Origin: Schauerella fraxinea | Lineage (GTDB): Bacteria > Pseudomonadota > Gammaproteobacteria > Burkholderiales > Burkholderiaceae_B | DNA: 64,000 nt | Assembly: GCA_030849945.1 (NCBI GenBank) | Contig: JAVDKK010000003.1 | Coordinates: forward strand, 744,001 to 808,000 | Reading direction: 5' to 3' | In this document: one piece after another, positions 28,307-36,033 of the stretch | How positions within the stretch are numbered: the stretch's first letter is position 1 | Layout of the letters: each line of letters begins with the position of its first letter | The notes under the pieces: model-generated | Seen by the model: the letters and a program-made list of their open reading frames with translations, nothing else | What the model was told of the DNA's origin: nothing | The model's database searches: none | Program-made: the position numbers and the translations under genes

Positions 28307-28989
28307 GACAAGCTCCAATGGTGAGGTAGCGCACTGCTGGATGAATCAACAGTATGATCACTATATTTAGTGGTTGTTTGACTGTCAAGGCACAACCTAT
28401 GGGTATTAAGTAACAGATTGCAATCGTTGCCTAATCTTTTGACGGGTTGTGCCAATGCCCCTTTCAACGTGCACTTATTTAGATGGTAGAACTGCCCGAA
28501 GAGACGCCAGCGTGCCGCACACCATCAGAATTACGTCACTGCCGAAAGAAAACGCGCCAGTCTCATTAGCAGTCCTTGACCCGCGGTGCCTTGCCCTCAT
28601 TCCTGGCGGCGAAGGACATGCGACCATCTATTTGGGCCACTTGTACCTTTTGGCTAGGAACTGCGATCCAACCAGCGGGCGACAATGGATGGCACTCGGT
28701 GGCCGGTGAGTTCCTGCCTTTTTGTCCGAAAGGTAGCTTGTCATTACCTTCTGTCTGCTTAACCTTTTCTATGTGGGATTTCGGACGTCTCCTCCCGACC
28801 CCATTTGGCTCGGCAAATTATGCCTACAGAGAAACCAACGAGTGCACCAACTAAGGCTGAGACGATGCTGATCATGAATCAGTGCTCCGATATGTATGGC
28901 TGTGCATTCGTCGAATAGGCCGTGGCCATGCCCTGCCGGGCATAGCGATTGCCCAATAAGATGCGTCACAATCTAGGTCGGTGCGAACT
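28307..28989. other. intergenic, weak reading frames only
   Basis: A plus-strand frame at 28449-28709 could encode 86 residues but shows no motif and no good ribosome-binding site. AT-rich DNA at 28350-28400 may hold the promoter for the gene at 28055-28306. Confidence 0.4.
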
Positions 28990-29190
28990 ATGGAAGATCG
29001 TTATTGGGAAGAAGTTCGGCGGCTTAATGAGGCGACTACCGATGCACTGCAGCGGTTCGATCGTTTCGTTTTGGAGCACCCAGATCTAGGCTGTATCGAT
29101 TACCGGCTCCAATTCGACGCATTGCAGGCAGTCACTTATCGCGCGTTGCGTGAAGAGGCACGATTCATGAATTGCGGTTCAACGCGTTAA
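28990..29190 (+). CDS. small hypothetical helical protein
   Basis: A 66-residue protein (ATG 28990; a GTG or ATG three codons earlier is possible) rich in Glu, Arg and aromatic residues, predicted helical (YWEEVRRLNEATTDALQRF, then LQAVTYRALREEARF). It resembles the small-protein paralogues of this window in size and character, but the core motif is not convincingly shared. Confidence 0.5.
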   Translation: MEDRYWEEVRRLNEATTDALQRFDRFVLEHPDLGCIDYRLQFDALQAVTYRALREEARFMNCGSTR

Positions 29191-29897
29191 CGTGATATTG
29201 GATCGGCTTCGATCCATGACCCTGTGCGATGCCGTGGGACTGTAGTAGATCAATTGGTACTAATAAACTAGTAGTTTTTAGGCTAGTACATGCCTTGATC
29301 GAGCTTTAACATATGCGCATGGCCTTCGGCATTTCTGATGATCTTCGCACGCTTTTTATTTTTTTTGGTATGCCCGAGGTTGCATCTTTGGCATAGGCGC
29401 CCAGAGGGTACTGGTGCCTCACTCGTCACGCTAGGGGTGAAAGTGAAGAACGTACCTGCTAAAGGTGATGATTTGCCGATTGCTCGAGTTTCGAAGGGCT
29501 TGAGCGGTCTTTATCAGCCTTATGTACAAGAGGGCACCGAAGTGACCCTGGTTGGGTTTCCTGTTGAGTCTCGCGTGGAAGCGTTGGACATTGCCAATCG
29601 GTTTGCTTATGGGTTGACCAGACAGAACAGGGGTGGCGGGGAAGAACCGTAAGTCACTTTTGGACACCCCACTGGGTTAATTCCTATTCGGCTGTACCAC
29701 AGTTGCCACTTTAGGTAATATTGCGCCGGCTCTCACCCCTGGCGATCATGCGGAATAGAGCATTACAAGAGTGGCAAGCTTGAAAGAACAATTCGCAAAC
29801 CGTGGGCATGCAATACAGATTCATGTCCGTGCGATCCTGCGCCCAGGGTACTCGGGACTTTTCGCCGCAGACATTTGGTACTCGATTTCGGATCCCG
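29191..29897. other. region without an intact gene
   Basis: A plus-strand frame at 29338-29652 ends with VEALDIANRFAYGL, which resembles the E-A-x2-I-A-N-x3-Y-G-L motif near the C-terminus of aldehyde dehydrogenases, but the rest of the frame does not fit and no start signal is seen. It may be a decayed fragment. Confidence 0.35.
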
Positions 29898-30107
29898 TTA
29901 GCAATGTTCCAAGTTGGTCGAGACGATTGCGTCTTGACGGTCGATCCCCATGCGCTCCACCTCGGTCAATACGCGTGCCACGCCGTCCGTCACCGTCAGA
30001 GCGTTGGCCCAATTGCGGTTGCCTTTCTTGAGGAGTCGGGCGCGCTCGCGACGATGTTCGCTCGTGCGGGGCCAGCCTTCCGGCCATGAAAGTGGGTGAG
30101 CGTTCAT
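29898..30107 (-). pseudogene. prophage-type small protein, probably truncated
   Basis: A 69-residue frame starting right after the methyltransferase remnant. It opens MNAHPLSWPEGWPRT, an N-terminus I associate with small phage proteins that follow cytosine methyltransferase genes, and ends at IVSTNLEHC. Related proteins continue for some 60 more residues, and downstream frames contain possible remains, so it is probably broken. Confidence 0.5.
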
Positions 30108-30639
30108 GCTGCGATCCTTTGCTTGGCCTGTTTGGGCGTCCAGGCGGCCATGTCAAAAACGTTGGCACGCACGAGCGCTGCGGCGAGCGGCGGGCAGACG
30201 CTGTTGCCGCAAATGCGCACATGCGCACCTGGGCGTGCTTCGGCAGGCGCCGGCAGTTGATCGTGGGCGCGATGACGTAGTTGGCCGGGAACCCCTGTGC
30301 CGCGTAGAACTCGTGCGGCTAGAGCATCCGCATGCCGATGTCGGCAATGACGTACGGTTCGCCCGCCACGGTCACCAGGCCCAGCCGATCCTTTGTCGGG
30401 ATGGTGTGCATAGGTTCGCGAGCGTCTTGATCCTGGCCGCCGGCGCTTACCGTGTGTAAGGGTTCGTCCATCGCTGCCGATGAGCTGGTGCCGCGCAGCT
30501 TTGCGGGGAATCCGGCGATCAGCGCATGCTTGGCGCCGCCGGCGACGACTGTGCCGAGAGGCTTGTCCAGTCCCTGCGCGCGCGGCACTTGCCCAGCGCG
30601 CTCACCGTATCCTGTCTGCACCAGGATGGGTGCCACCAT
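30108..30639 (-). pseudogene. phage DNA (cytosine-5) methyltransferase, C-terminal remnant
   Basis: The minus strand encodes the target-recognition and C-terminal part of a C5-cytosine methyltransferase: DKPLGTVVAGGAKHALI, LHTVSAGGQD, KDRLGLVTV, then IADIGMRML, PHEFYAAQGFPANYVI and CGNSVCPPLAAALVRAN. It is broken by an in-frame TAG at 30319-30321 and by a frameshift caused by an 8-bp tandem duplication (ATGCGCAC at 30213-30220 and 30221-30228 on the plus strand). The catalytic N-terminal half is missing. Confidence 0.8.
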
Positions 30640-30839
30640 CGCTCATCGTCGCATTCGTTGCCGTCTATTTTCGCGGCAGATCCACTGGAAAGTCCGCGGT
30701 GCGCATTGAGGTGGCCACCAAAACGCAAGGACAGGCGGAAGTGGCCGCTAAGGACGTCCGCAATGTCGATCTTCAGATTGACCGCCTGCCTGATGGCGGC
30801 GCTGCTGACCAGCTTAAGCGCGACTGTCTGCGCAAGTAG
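30630..30839 (+). pseudogene. phage membrane protein fragment, inner-spanin-like
   Basis: The frame reads SLIVAFVAVYFRGRSTGK, one membrane helix followed by a charged coiled-coil-like stretch (QAEVAAKDVRNVDLQ) and a terminal LKRDCLRK. Short phage lysis-cassette proteins have this form. A GTG at 30630 is the only nearby start and the 5' end abuts the methyltransferase remnant on the other strand, so it is probably truncated by a rearrangement. Confidence 0.5.
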
Positions 30840-30972
30840 GCAGGCAGTGGGGCTGGAGTATTGTGAACACGCGACGCCGATCTTCGTTGCAGAGCAGGAT
30901 CAGTTCACCGACCGAACCGCGAGGCAGATCCTTGCTCACAATGAGCGAGGGTGTTCCCTGTGCAGATGGTAG
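30763..30972 (+). CDS. small prophage lipoprotein-like ORF overlapping the previous frame
   Basis: A 69-residue frame starting at ATG 30763, embedded in the end of 30630-30839 in another frame, as outer-spanin genes often are. A hydrophobic N-terminus (LMAALLTSLSATVC) could be a lipoprotein signal. The C-terminal TARQILAHNERGCSLCRW pattern is one I associate with small phage proteins downstream of lysis genes. Intact in length, but its neighbours are decayed. Confidence 0.5.
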   Translation: MSIFRLTACLMAALLTSLSATVCASRQAVGLEYCEHATPIFVAEQDQFTDRTARQILAHNERGCSLCRW

Positions 30973-31096
30973 CAACTGTTCAAAGAGCCAGTTCACACAT
31001 ATTTGCGACGTTAAATCAAGGATTTATACGCTGAGTAGCATACGGAAAAACCCATGACGCTCCTACGGCAATAAGATGGTCGCCAGGAGATTTTCA

Positions 31097-31363
31097 ATGA
31101 ACCGAGAACTGATTGAGGCCGCCAAGAAGGAAGTGGCCTGCGCGACCGAAAACTATATGGCGGCAGCGGAATTTTCGAAGGCGCCGATGGCCTCTCGATC
31201 CTATGCGAAGTACGTGCAAGCGGCGTTCGAGCTGCGGCGGAGTAAGGTTCTTCTCGAGCGGGCAATCGCCGCGAGAGGGCGCTCCGTGCAAGTTGAACGC
31301 TGCTTGCTGCAGCCGGAGAGTCCGTGCGAAAGGCAAGAGAAAGACGACGGCCCTTCTAAGTGA
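31097..31363 (+). CDS. small helical protein, paralogue family member C
   Basis: An 88-residue protein starting at ATG 31097, seven bases after AGGAG. It is the clearest copy of the family, with YAKYVQAAFELRRSKVLL followed by ERA, and a Cys-containing tail S-V-Q-V-E-R-C-L shared with 20301-20564. The C-terminus is highly charged. It is predicted helical and cytosolic. The function is unknown. Confidence 0.7.
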   Translation: MNRELIEAAKKEVACATENYMAAAEFSKAPMASRSYAKYVQAAFELRRSKVLLERAIAARGRSVQVERCLLQPESPCERQEKDDGPSK

Positions 31364-31433
31364 GCTTGCAAATCGCCTTCGATGCGACATGCTGGTGGGC
31401 GTCGAGATGGGGAAACTGCCAGAGCGGCCGGCG

Positions 31434-31955
31434 TTATACGGGCGGTGCCTTTTTGACCTCGCGAGTCGCTCTTCGCAGTTCCAGTTGGTCTTCGACTAAG
31501 GCGGCAAGATCACGCAGTACGCGTTGGTCATCTGCATCCATGCCTGAGCGCGGCACTGTGTCGATCACACAGAGGGTGCCAAGAACATAGCCACTGGGAC
31601 TTACAAGCGGACAGCCTGCGTAGAACCGGATGTGCGGTGCGTCGGTGACAAGCGGATTTTCCGCAAATCGCGGATCCGAGCGACTATCGGGCACGATCAG
31701 CACAGAGCGGCTCATGAGGGCGTGCGCACAAAATGACGAAGCACGCGGAGTTTCGGATACTTCTAGACCGCGTCGAGCTGGAAAGAATTGTCGCTCGGCT
31801 TCCACAAGTGAAACGAGCGCAATCGGCACACGAAAGGTGTGCTTCGCGATCGCGACGATGCGTTCCAGACCGACATGAACGAAACCATCGGTCATCTCGT
31901 ATTTCTTCAGCTCGTTCAATCTATCGAGCTCGATTTGCTCGGATCTGCGGTACAT
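31434..31955 (-). CDS. single GAF-domain protein
   Basis: A 173-residue protein starting at ATG 31955 (a TTG at 31967 is also possible). It is almost entirely one GAF domain (about 15-155), with IALVSLVEAERQFFPARRGL, ASSFCAHALMS, IRFYAGCPLVSPSGYVLGTLCVID. The same signature occurs in the GAF of the EAL protein at 12449-14305. It lacks an output domain, so it may signal by interaction. The ligand is unknown. Confidence 0.88.
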   Translation of the reverse strand: MYRRSEQIELDRLNELKKYEMTDGFVHVGLERIVAIAKHTFRVPIALVSLVEAERQFFPARRGLEVSETPRASSFCAHALMSRSVLIVPDSRSDPRFAENPLVTDAPHIRFYAGCPLVSPSGYVLGTLCVIDTVPRSGMDADDQRVLRDLAALVEDQLELRRATREVKKAPPV

Positions 31956-32155
31956 GGGCAACCCCAACTTGATGCCTGGACTGACTAAAATTCATACTTT
32001 AGTCGCAATCCTCGTTGTAGCCCATTTCACCGCATCACGGCAGTCGTCCAGGCGACCTGCAGCCTGAACGGAGATCGTCAAATAGTCGCCAGGAATTCAT
32101 CCGTGGCTTTCGCGACATCATGCTATCCCTCGATCCCAGTCGGAGCTGTCGTGCC

Positions 32156-32641
32156 CTAACTTAATGAGCCGACCGCTCGGCGAAGATCACTCATCGAATA
32201 AGGCTTGCCAATAAACAGCGATTGCGGCGGTAACCTAAGTTCGCGCCCGCTGAACTCTTGCGCATAACCACTTACGAATACGACTGGAACGGTTGGATGG
32301 ATTGCCCGGGCCAAAGTGATGAGCTCGAACCCATTCATATCCGGCCTCTGTACATCCGTGATGATTAACGCGATCTTGGGTTGCACTGCTATCCAAGCGA
32401 GAGCAGCAGCGGGTAAGGTGTGCGTTGTGACGTTGAAACCAAGTTCGTACAGTGCGTCGGACGTGGGTTCTGCAAGGAGCGGCTCGTCATCCACGACGAG
32501 CGCAATAGGGCGTGTTCGGTGCGGCGTATCGAAATCAAAGATAAAGTGGAAGGCTTGATCCGCTGTAACCCGATCGCGGGATGTTGTATTAACGGAAAAT
32601 TTCGGTGGCGAAAATCCGATATGTCGGATGTCAACCAACAC
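32156..32641 (-). CDS. stand-alone response-regulator receiver protein
   Basis: A 161-residue protein with a receiver domain at about 45-160: acidic pair in VVDDEPLL, phosphoacceptor Asp in IITDVQRPDMNG, Ser/Thr switch in VVFVSGYA, Lys in FIGKPYS. No output domain is present. The first 45 residues are an unusual N-terminal extension and the GTG start at 32641 is uncertain. No kinase lies adjacent. Likely works as a phosphate sink or by protein contact, as FixJ-type single-domain receivers do. Confidence 0.85.
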   Translation of the reverse strand: MLVDIRHIGFSPPKFSVNTTSRDRVTADQAFHFIFDFDTPHRTRPIALVVDDEPLLAEPTSDALYELGFNVTTHTLPAAALAWIAVQPKIALIITDVQRPDMNGFELITLARAIHPTVPVVFVSGYAQEFSGRELRLPPQSLFIGKPYSMSDLRRAVGSLS

Positions 32642-32846
32642 CAGACGGTAGCAATTCTTTTTGCCACGTGCATTTCAATTGTGCACGTACAGCGAACGCT
32701 TGTTGCCCGTAACGGCAGATAATGTCTGCATTTGGTCCTAATATCGTTCGAAAGGGTTAGCTGATCTCGATGTTAATTGGTCGGATGGTCGCTCTAGTGA
32801 GGCGAAGAGTTTACCTATCCATTAATTCCGCGAAACGGTGACCCAT

Positions 32847-32872
32847 AGAAAAAGCCACCCGAAGGTGGCTTT
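32847..32872 (-). terminator. intrinsic terminator of hicBA
   Basis: On the minus strand a 9-bp stem (AAAGCCACC with GGTGGCTTT) closed by a TTCG tetraloop is followed by TTCT. It directly follows hicA, and its stem shares the hicA stop codon. Stable tetraloop and T-rich tail are typical of rho-independent terminators. Confidence 0.85.
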
Positions 32873-33111
32873 CAGCCTTTCAGAATTGCGTAGAACTCTT
32901 TCTTCGTAACGCCAGCTTGGCGAGCCATTGACGAGATTAAAAAAGCATCGAACGGGGATTCATGTTTGTCCACCGTGACCTTAAAAAAACTTGGCTCCGT
33001 TTTCACCCACTGTTCGTGTGACGTGCCCTTGTTTGGGCGCTGAGAAAACCCTAGGGCAACCAGTATTTGGATCACCTGCCTATAGGTGAGCGGATGATAA
33101 ACCCCGCTCAC
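32872..33111 (-). CDS. hicA: HicA-type mRNA interferase toxin
   Basis: A 79-residue HicA toxin with the dsRBD-like fold. The segment YRQVIQILVALGFSQRPNKG leads into TSHEQW, where the His is the catalytic residue of HicA. It starts at GTG 33111, immediately after the antitoxin stop codon. The gene order antitoxin then toxin is the reverse of the textbook hicAB order but is common. HicA cleaves mRNA on ribosomes until bound by HicB. Confidence 0.88.
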   Translation of the reverse strand: MSGVYHPLTYRQVIQILVALGFSQRPNKGTSHEQWVKTEPSFFKVTVDKHESPFDAFLISSMARQAGVTKKEFYAILKG

Positions 33112-33444
33112 TTAGCAGGCGTTGTGAGCTGGCACCATTGGCAAGCTTGTACTGAATACCCGAGCCCCGACCATGCGGAGAGTGTGAAGACGACGCAGCA
33201 GACCAAGCCAGTACCAAACCAAGTGCTGGCTGAACGGCGCTGTACGGTTCAGCAGGTAAGCAGCGTGATCACGATCGACCGTCAATGCTTCCGTGACGTA
33301 CTCGTCAATCTGCTCGTCCATCTTACGTTGGACTTCCTCATAGGTTGCGCCTCGCGCGACCAGGCTCAGGTCAATACAAACGGCCGACCAATACCCGTTG
33401 CGCTGGATGGCATAGCATCGCACCAACAGTTCTTTCGGTTTCAA
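33112..33444 (-). CDS. hicB: HicB-type antitoxin
   Basis: A 110-residue protein starting at TTG 33444, seven bases after TAGGAG. The degenerate RNase-H-like HicB fold is seen in NGYWSAVCIDLSLVARGATYEEVQRKMDEQI. The C-terminal helix-turn-helix or ribbon DNA-binding part is not obvious; instead there is a hydrophobic HLVWYWLGLLRRLH stretch. It neutralises HicA encoded immediately downstream and usually autoregulates the operon. Confidence 0.82.
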   Translation of the reverse strand: MKPKELLVRCYAIQRNGYWSAVCIDLSLVARGATYEEVQRKMDEQIDEYVTEALTVDRDHAAYLLNRTAPFSQHLVWYWLGLLRRLHTLRMVGARVFSTSLPMVPAHNAC

Positions 33445-33717
33445 TTTGCACTCCTAAGATCAGTTGACAGCCTTGTCAACAGGCGTTCACTTTACCAAAA
33501 AGTATTCGCAAGCGCATGGCTTTAATTGCAACGCTTTCCGGTGAAGTGACGACTTAGATGACGATATACGTAGGACAGACGTAACAATACAAGGTTCAAG
33601 CTAGATATAGCGTCATCTACAAGTGCGCTGTACCCATCAGCCGTGCAATCGATTGCAAATTTGCCACAGCCCGCATCTCGCGGTCTTTTTTTTGCGTCTG
33701 CGCGATATATGGGGCGT

Positions 33718-34389
33718 TCAATCCGACACCTTCTCCATCGCATCCGGCAACTGGTAACGCGAGCTTCCAACCTCGGTGCGCACCTTGTGCCAGCGAAAGG
33801 CGTCGGAAGGCAGGGCAGCAGCGATGATCCCGCGGGCCTGCTCAGTGGTCGTCGCTGGGTCTGCCCACACTCGGGCGAGTGCAGGCGGCAGCACAACCGG
33901 GCGGCGGTCGTGGATGTCAACCATACCGCCGGCGGAGTCATCGGTCACGATCGCCATGCCGTGCTCAGCGTCGGTTTCGGCACCAGGCCGCCAGGAACAA
34001 ATCGCGGCCATCATGACGGGCTCGTCGCCCTCGGAATGGAAGAACCAAGGTTGTTTGCTGCCTTTGTCTGCAGTCCATTCGTACCAGCCGTCGGCTGGGA
34101 CCAATATACGGCCATGCGTGAACATGGTGCGCCAGAACGAGCTCTCTGGATTTAGGATCGTGTCGATCCTGGCGTTGCTCACCGCGGCACGCTTTGACCA
34201 GACCGGCTTGTAGCCCCAAAAAAGGCGGGTCGCTTCTGGATCGCCGGCCAAGCAGTGGAACGCCAGTGGCTTCGTGTCTGGCGGCACGTTGTAGCGCGGG
34301 TCCAGCGCATCGGGCAGGCTGAACGAATTCCACGCTATCGTTTCCAGATAGTCGTCGACGGCGCGAGATTGAGCGATGCGTCCACATAT
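33718..34389 (-). CDS. yedK: SRAP (YedK/HMCES) DNA-protein crosslink protein with ATA start
   Basis: A 223-residue SOS-response-associated peptidase-like protein that shields abasic sites by a thiazolidine link. Reading from an ATA codon at 34389, the N-terminus is (M)CGRIAQSRAVDDYLET, giving the essential Cys2; further active-site residues are in NARIDTI (Asn), DGWYEW (Glu) and HDRRPVVL (His). The only codons between an upstream TAG and Cys2 are AAT, GCC and ATA. A GTG at 34287 gives an open frame but removes Cys2 and 34 conserved residues. AGGAG stands seven bases before ATA. Confidence 0.88.
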   Translation of the reverse strand: MCGRIAQSRAVDDYLETIAWNSFSLPDALDPRYNVPPDTKPLAFHCLAGDPEATRLFWGYKPVWSKRAAVSNARIDTILNPESSFWRTMFTHGRILVPADGWYEWTADKGSKQPWFFHSEGDEPVMMAAICSWRPGAETDAEHGMAIVTDDSAGGMVDIHDRRPVVLPPALARVWADPATTTEQARGIIAAALPSDAFRWHKVRTEVGSSRYQLPDAMEKVSD

Positions 34390-34418
34390 GGCATTCTCCT
34401 ATGTGCGGAGTATAGACG

Positions 34419-34643
34419 TCAGGGTTCGATCCGCTCGGCGCGGTGCGCCAGCCAGAAGACGTTGCTGTACATCCCCTTCTTCACCTTCTGCAGCTTGTAG
34501 AAGATCCTCACGCGGCCGGCGTGACCTGCTTCGATTTCGGCGCAGTACTCGCGATCTTCGGCCAATGCGGCATTGGGAAGGCCTTTCGACCCATCGGATA
34601 CATATTGCCCCGGCACGATGCCGAGAATTCCGTTGTCTGACAT
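34419..34643 (-). CDS. small SOS-operon protein of unknown function
   Basis: A 74-residue protein starting at ATG 34643, eleven bases after a LexA-like box, and ending 29 bp before the SRAP gene, so the two probably form an SOS operon. It is basic and aromatic at the C-terminus (VRIFYKLQKVKKGMYSNVFWL). I know no function. Its regulation suggests a role in DNA damage response. Confidence 0.7.
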   Translation of the reverse strand: MSDNGILGIVPGQYVSDGSKGLPNAALAEDREYCAEIEAGHAGRVRIFYKLQKVKKGMYSNVFWLAHRAERIEP

Positions 34644-34653
34644 TGCGATCTCA

Positions 34654-34669
34654 CTGTGTGGATATACAG
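34654..34669 (-). promoter_or_regulatory. LexA box
   Basis: On the minus strand the site reads CTGTATATCCACACAG, which fits the LexA consensus CTGT-N8-ACAG exactly at the outer four bases on each side. It lies just upstream of the 74-aa protein gene and the SRAP gene, a family widely tied to the SOS response. Confidence 0.82.
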
Positions 34670-34739
34670 TATATGTCCCGTGCGCTCTCGTTCCGCAAAC
34701 CGGAGGAGGTGTTCTGTACTGTGCGGCTCTTCGGCCACA

Positions 34740-34979
34740 TCACATGGGCAATTGAGGACCGTTGAAAGGCAGCCAGACTGTTGGAGCTTTACCCTGAGTA
34801 AGCTTCCATCCGCCACGAGGCATCTGTTCGTAAGCCAAGCTTTCGCATACGAAAGTTCCATACTTCGAGGCATATCGCCGTTTCCCATGAAAAAAGCTTG
34901 GACCGAATTGCTGCCCCTCACGACAGCCACAGGCTAGTGGGCGATAGCTGTCCAGAAACTTGGGGTGGCGCAACTCCAC
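34740..34979 (-). CDS. hypothetical small protein
   Basis: A 79-residue frame with a GTG start. The composition is aromatic- and basic-rich (FFHGKRRYASKYGTFV, WLPFNGPQLP) with two cysteines near the N-terminus. No motif and no strong ribosome-binding site were found. It may not be real. Confidence 0.3.
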   Translation of the reverse strand: MELRHPKFLDSYRPLACGCREGQQFGPSFFHGKRRYASKYGTFVCESLAYEQMPRGGWKLTQGKAPTVWLPFNGPQLPM

Positions 34980-35355
34980 TGCTGCTGCAGTGGGTCGCTG
35001 GTACCAATTCAGATGAGTATCGAGTCCTCGCTGAGTCTAATTCCGTGTCTGGCGGACGGTGTATGTGCCAGCGTTAACTCTATGAAATGGGCACACCAAC
35101 CGTACTCTCGGGCACCAAATTGCCGAATTATTTCCCGATTGACGTTTACAGCAATAGCCGCCCACAATCTTACTTACTTACCCAGTATGTAAGATTTCAG
35201 ACTAGTGGATGGCTAATTCGATAAGGCAATCGATAATCAAATATCGAAGGTGCCAGCCATTACTACCTGTTGGTAGGACCACGCCGGCATTCCAAGATTT
35301 CACGCCTGAAGCCTTTCACCCTAGTGAAAATAAATCTTCGGCGTACTGCTTCGAA
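34980..35355. other. intergenic with palindromic repeat
   Basis: No gene is supported here. The palindrome at 35166-35196 is the only clear structure. The region lies downstream of the DUF4148 gene. Confidence 0.5.
35166..35196. repeat. dispersed palindrome, copy 4
   Basis: Arms AATCTTACTTACT (35166-35178) and AGTATGTAAGATT (35184-35196), with one arm mismatch and the loop TACCC. The right arm and the following TCAG are identical to copy 3. Confidence 0.8.
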
Positions 35356-35694
35356 TTAGCCCGGCGTGTAAATTGCATCCAATCTTTTGCGCTCAGCGGC
35401 CGTCATTTCTGCGGCATCCGCAGACACCTGATTGCGCGTGACGGCGCTCTTGGGCTGGAACCAGACAGGTTTTGCGACGTTCAGGTAGGCATAGTTCCAA
35501 CTGCGCCGATCCTGTTGCGCGCGGCTCAGCTCATCCTGCACCTGCGCTCGCGTCTTGGTTGTTGCAGCGTGCGAAGCATCATAGGTGTATCCCACTTCCG
35601 TGTCGTTGAGGTCCCATTGACCTGCGGTGGCCAACGCGGGAATCGTGAAGATGGTGCCAGCGATGAAAGTGCGGGCGAGATGGCGAATCTTCAT
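35356..35694 (-). CDS. DUF4148 periplasmic protein divergent from czcC
   Basis: A 112-residue protein starting at ATG 35694 with AGGAG upstream; it has a signal peptide ending near ALATAG. The mature part carries the DUF4148-type repeat TRAQVQDELSRAQQDR and TRNQVSADAAEMTAAER. DUF4148 proteins are typical of Burkholderiales and are often metal-induced. It faces the czc operon across a spacer with two putative CzcR boxes, so it is probably co-regulated. Confidence 0.82.
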   Translation of the reverse strand: MKIRHLARTFIAGTIFTIPALATAGQWDLNDTEVGYTYDASHAATTKTRAQVQDELSRAQQDRRSWNYAYLNVAKPVWFQPKSAVTRNQVSADAAEMTAAERKRLDAIYTPG

Positions 35695-35753
35695 GTGTAG
35701 ATCTCCTTGGTTATCGAGCACGAGAGCGTCATTGAAATAGTGCGTTCGTGTGT

Positions 35754-35859
35754 ATCGCCGTTGTGGCGATGTCGACACTCTAATGAGCGGCCGCCGTCAA
35801 TTTGCCCACGCCTTCATTACATGTTTGTTATCGATCGACGAGACGCCTGCTGCCGTCAT
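35754..35859. repeat. czc/DUF4148 upstream element, linked copy
   Basis: The counterpart of the orphan copy at 12111-12216, aligned without gaps. Here it lies in the divergent promoter between the DUF4148 gene and czcC and includes the box at 35816-35831. Confidence 0.75.
35816..35831. promoter_or_regulatory. putative CzcR box 1
   Basis: ATTAC-ATGTTT-GTTAT, one mismatch from the palindrome ATTAC-N6-GTAAT. CzcR/CopR-type regulators bind similar TTAC-N6-GTAA sites. Located in the divergent DUF4148/czcC promoter. Confidence 0.55.
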
Positions 35860-35899
35860 GCGTGCCATCAAGCCAATCCGGAAAGCGCAGCGCCGCAAC

Positions 35900-35915
35900 A
35901 TTACAGAAACGTAAT
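35900..35915. promoter_or_regulatory. putative CzcR box 2
   Basis: ATTAC-AGAAAC-GTAAT, a perfect palindrome about 120 bp upstream of the czcC start. It is nearly the same as the site before czcR at 45091-45106. Confidence 0.65.
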
Positions 35916-36033
35916 CTGGCAGTGGGTATGGCGAAAGGCACCGACCGCTAAAGTCCGTCGGCTGATGAAATCCATTGGGATACGTCGTCAGTCAACCGAT
36001 TGCACTTCGTGCGTCTATCCATCAGGTCTTTTC

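Noticed and set aside
28449..28709. 86-residue plus-strand frame
   Set aside because: No ribosome-binding site, no motif, and a competing frame at 28576-28854; not enough support for a gene.
29338..29652. Possible aldehyde dehydrogenase fragment (VEALDIANRFAYGL)
   Set aside because: Only one short motif-like match; the rest of the frame does not align with the family by eye. Recorded as a gap note rather than a pseudogene.
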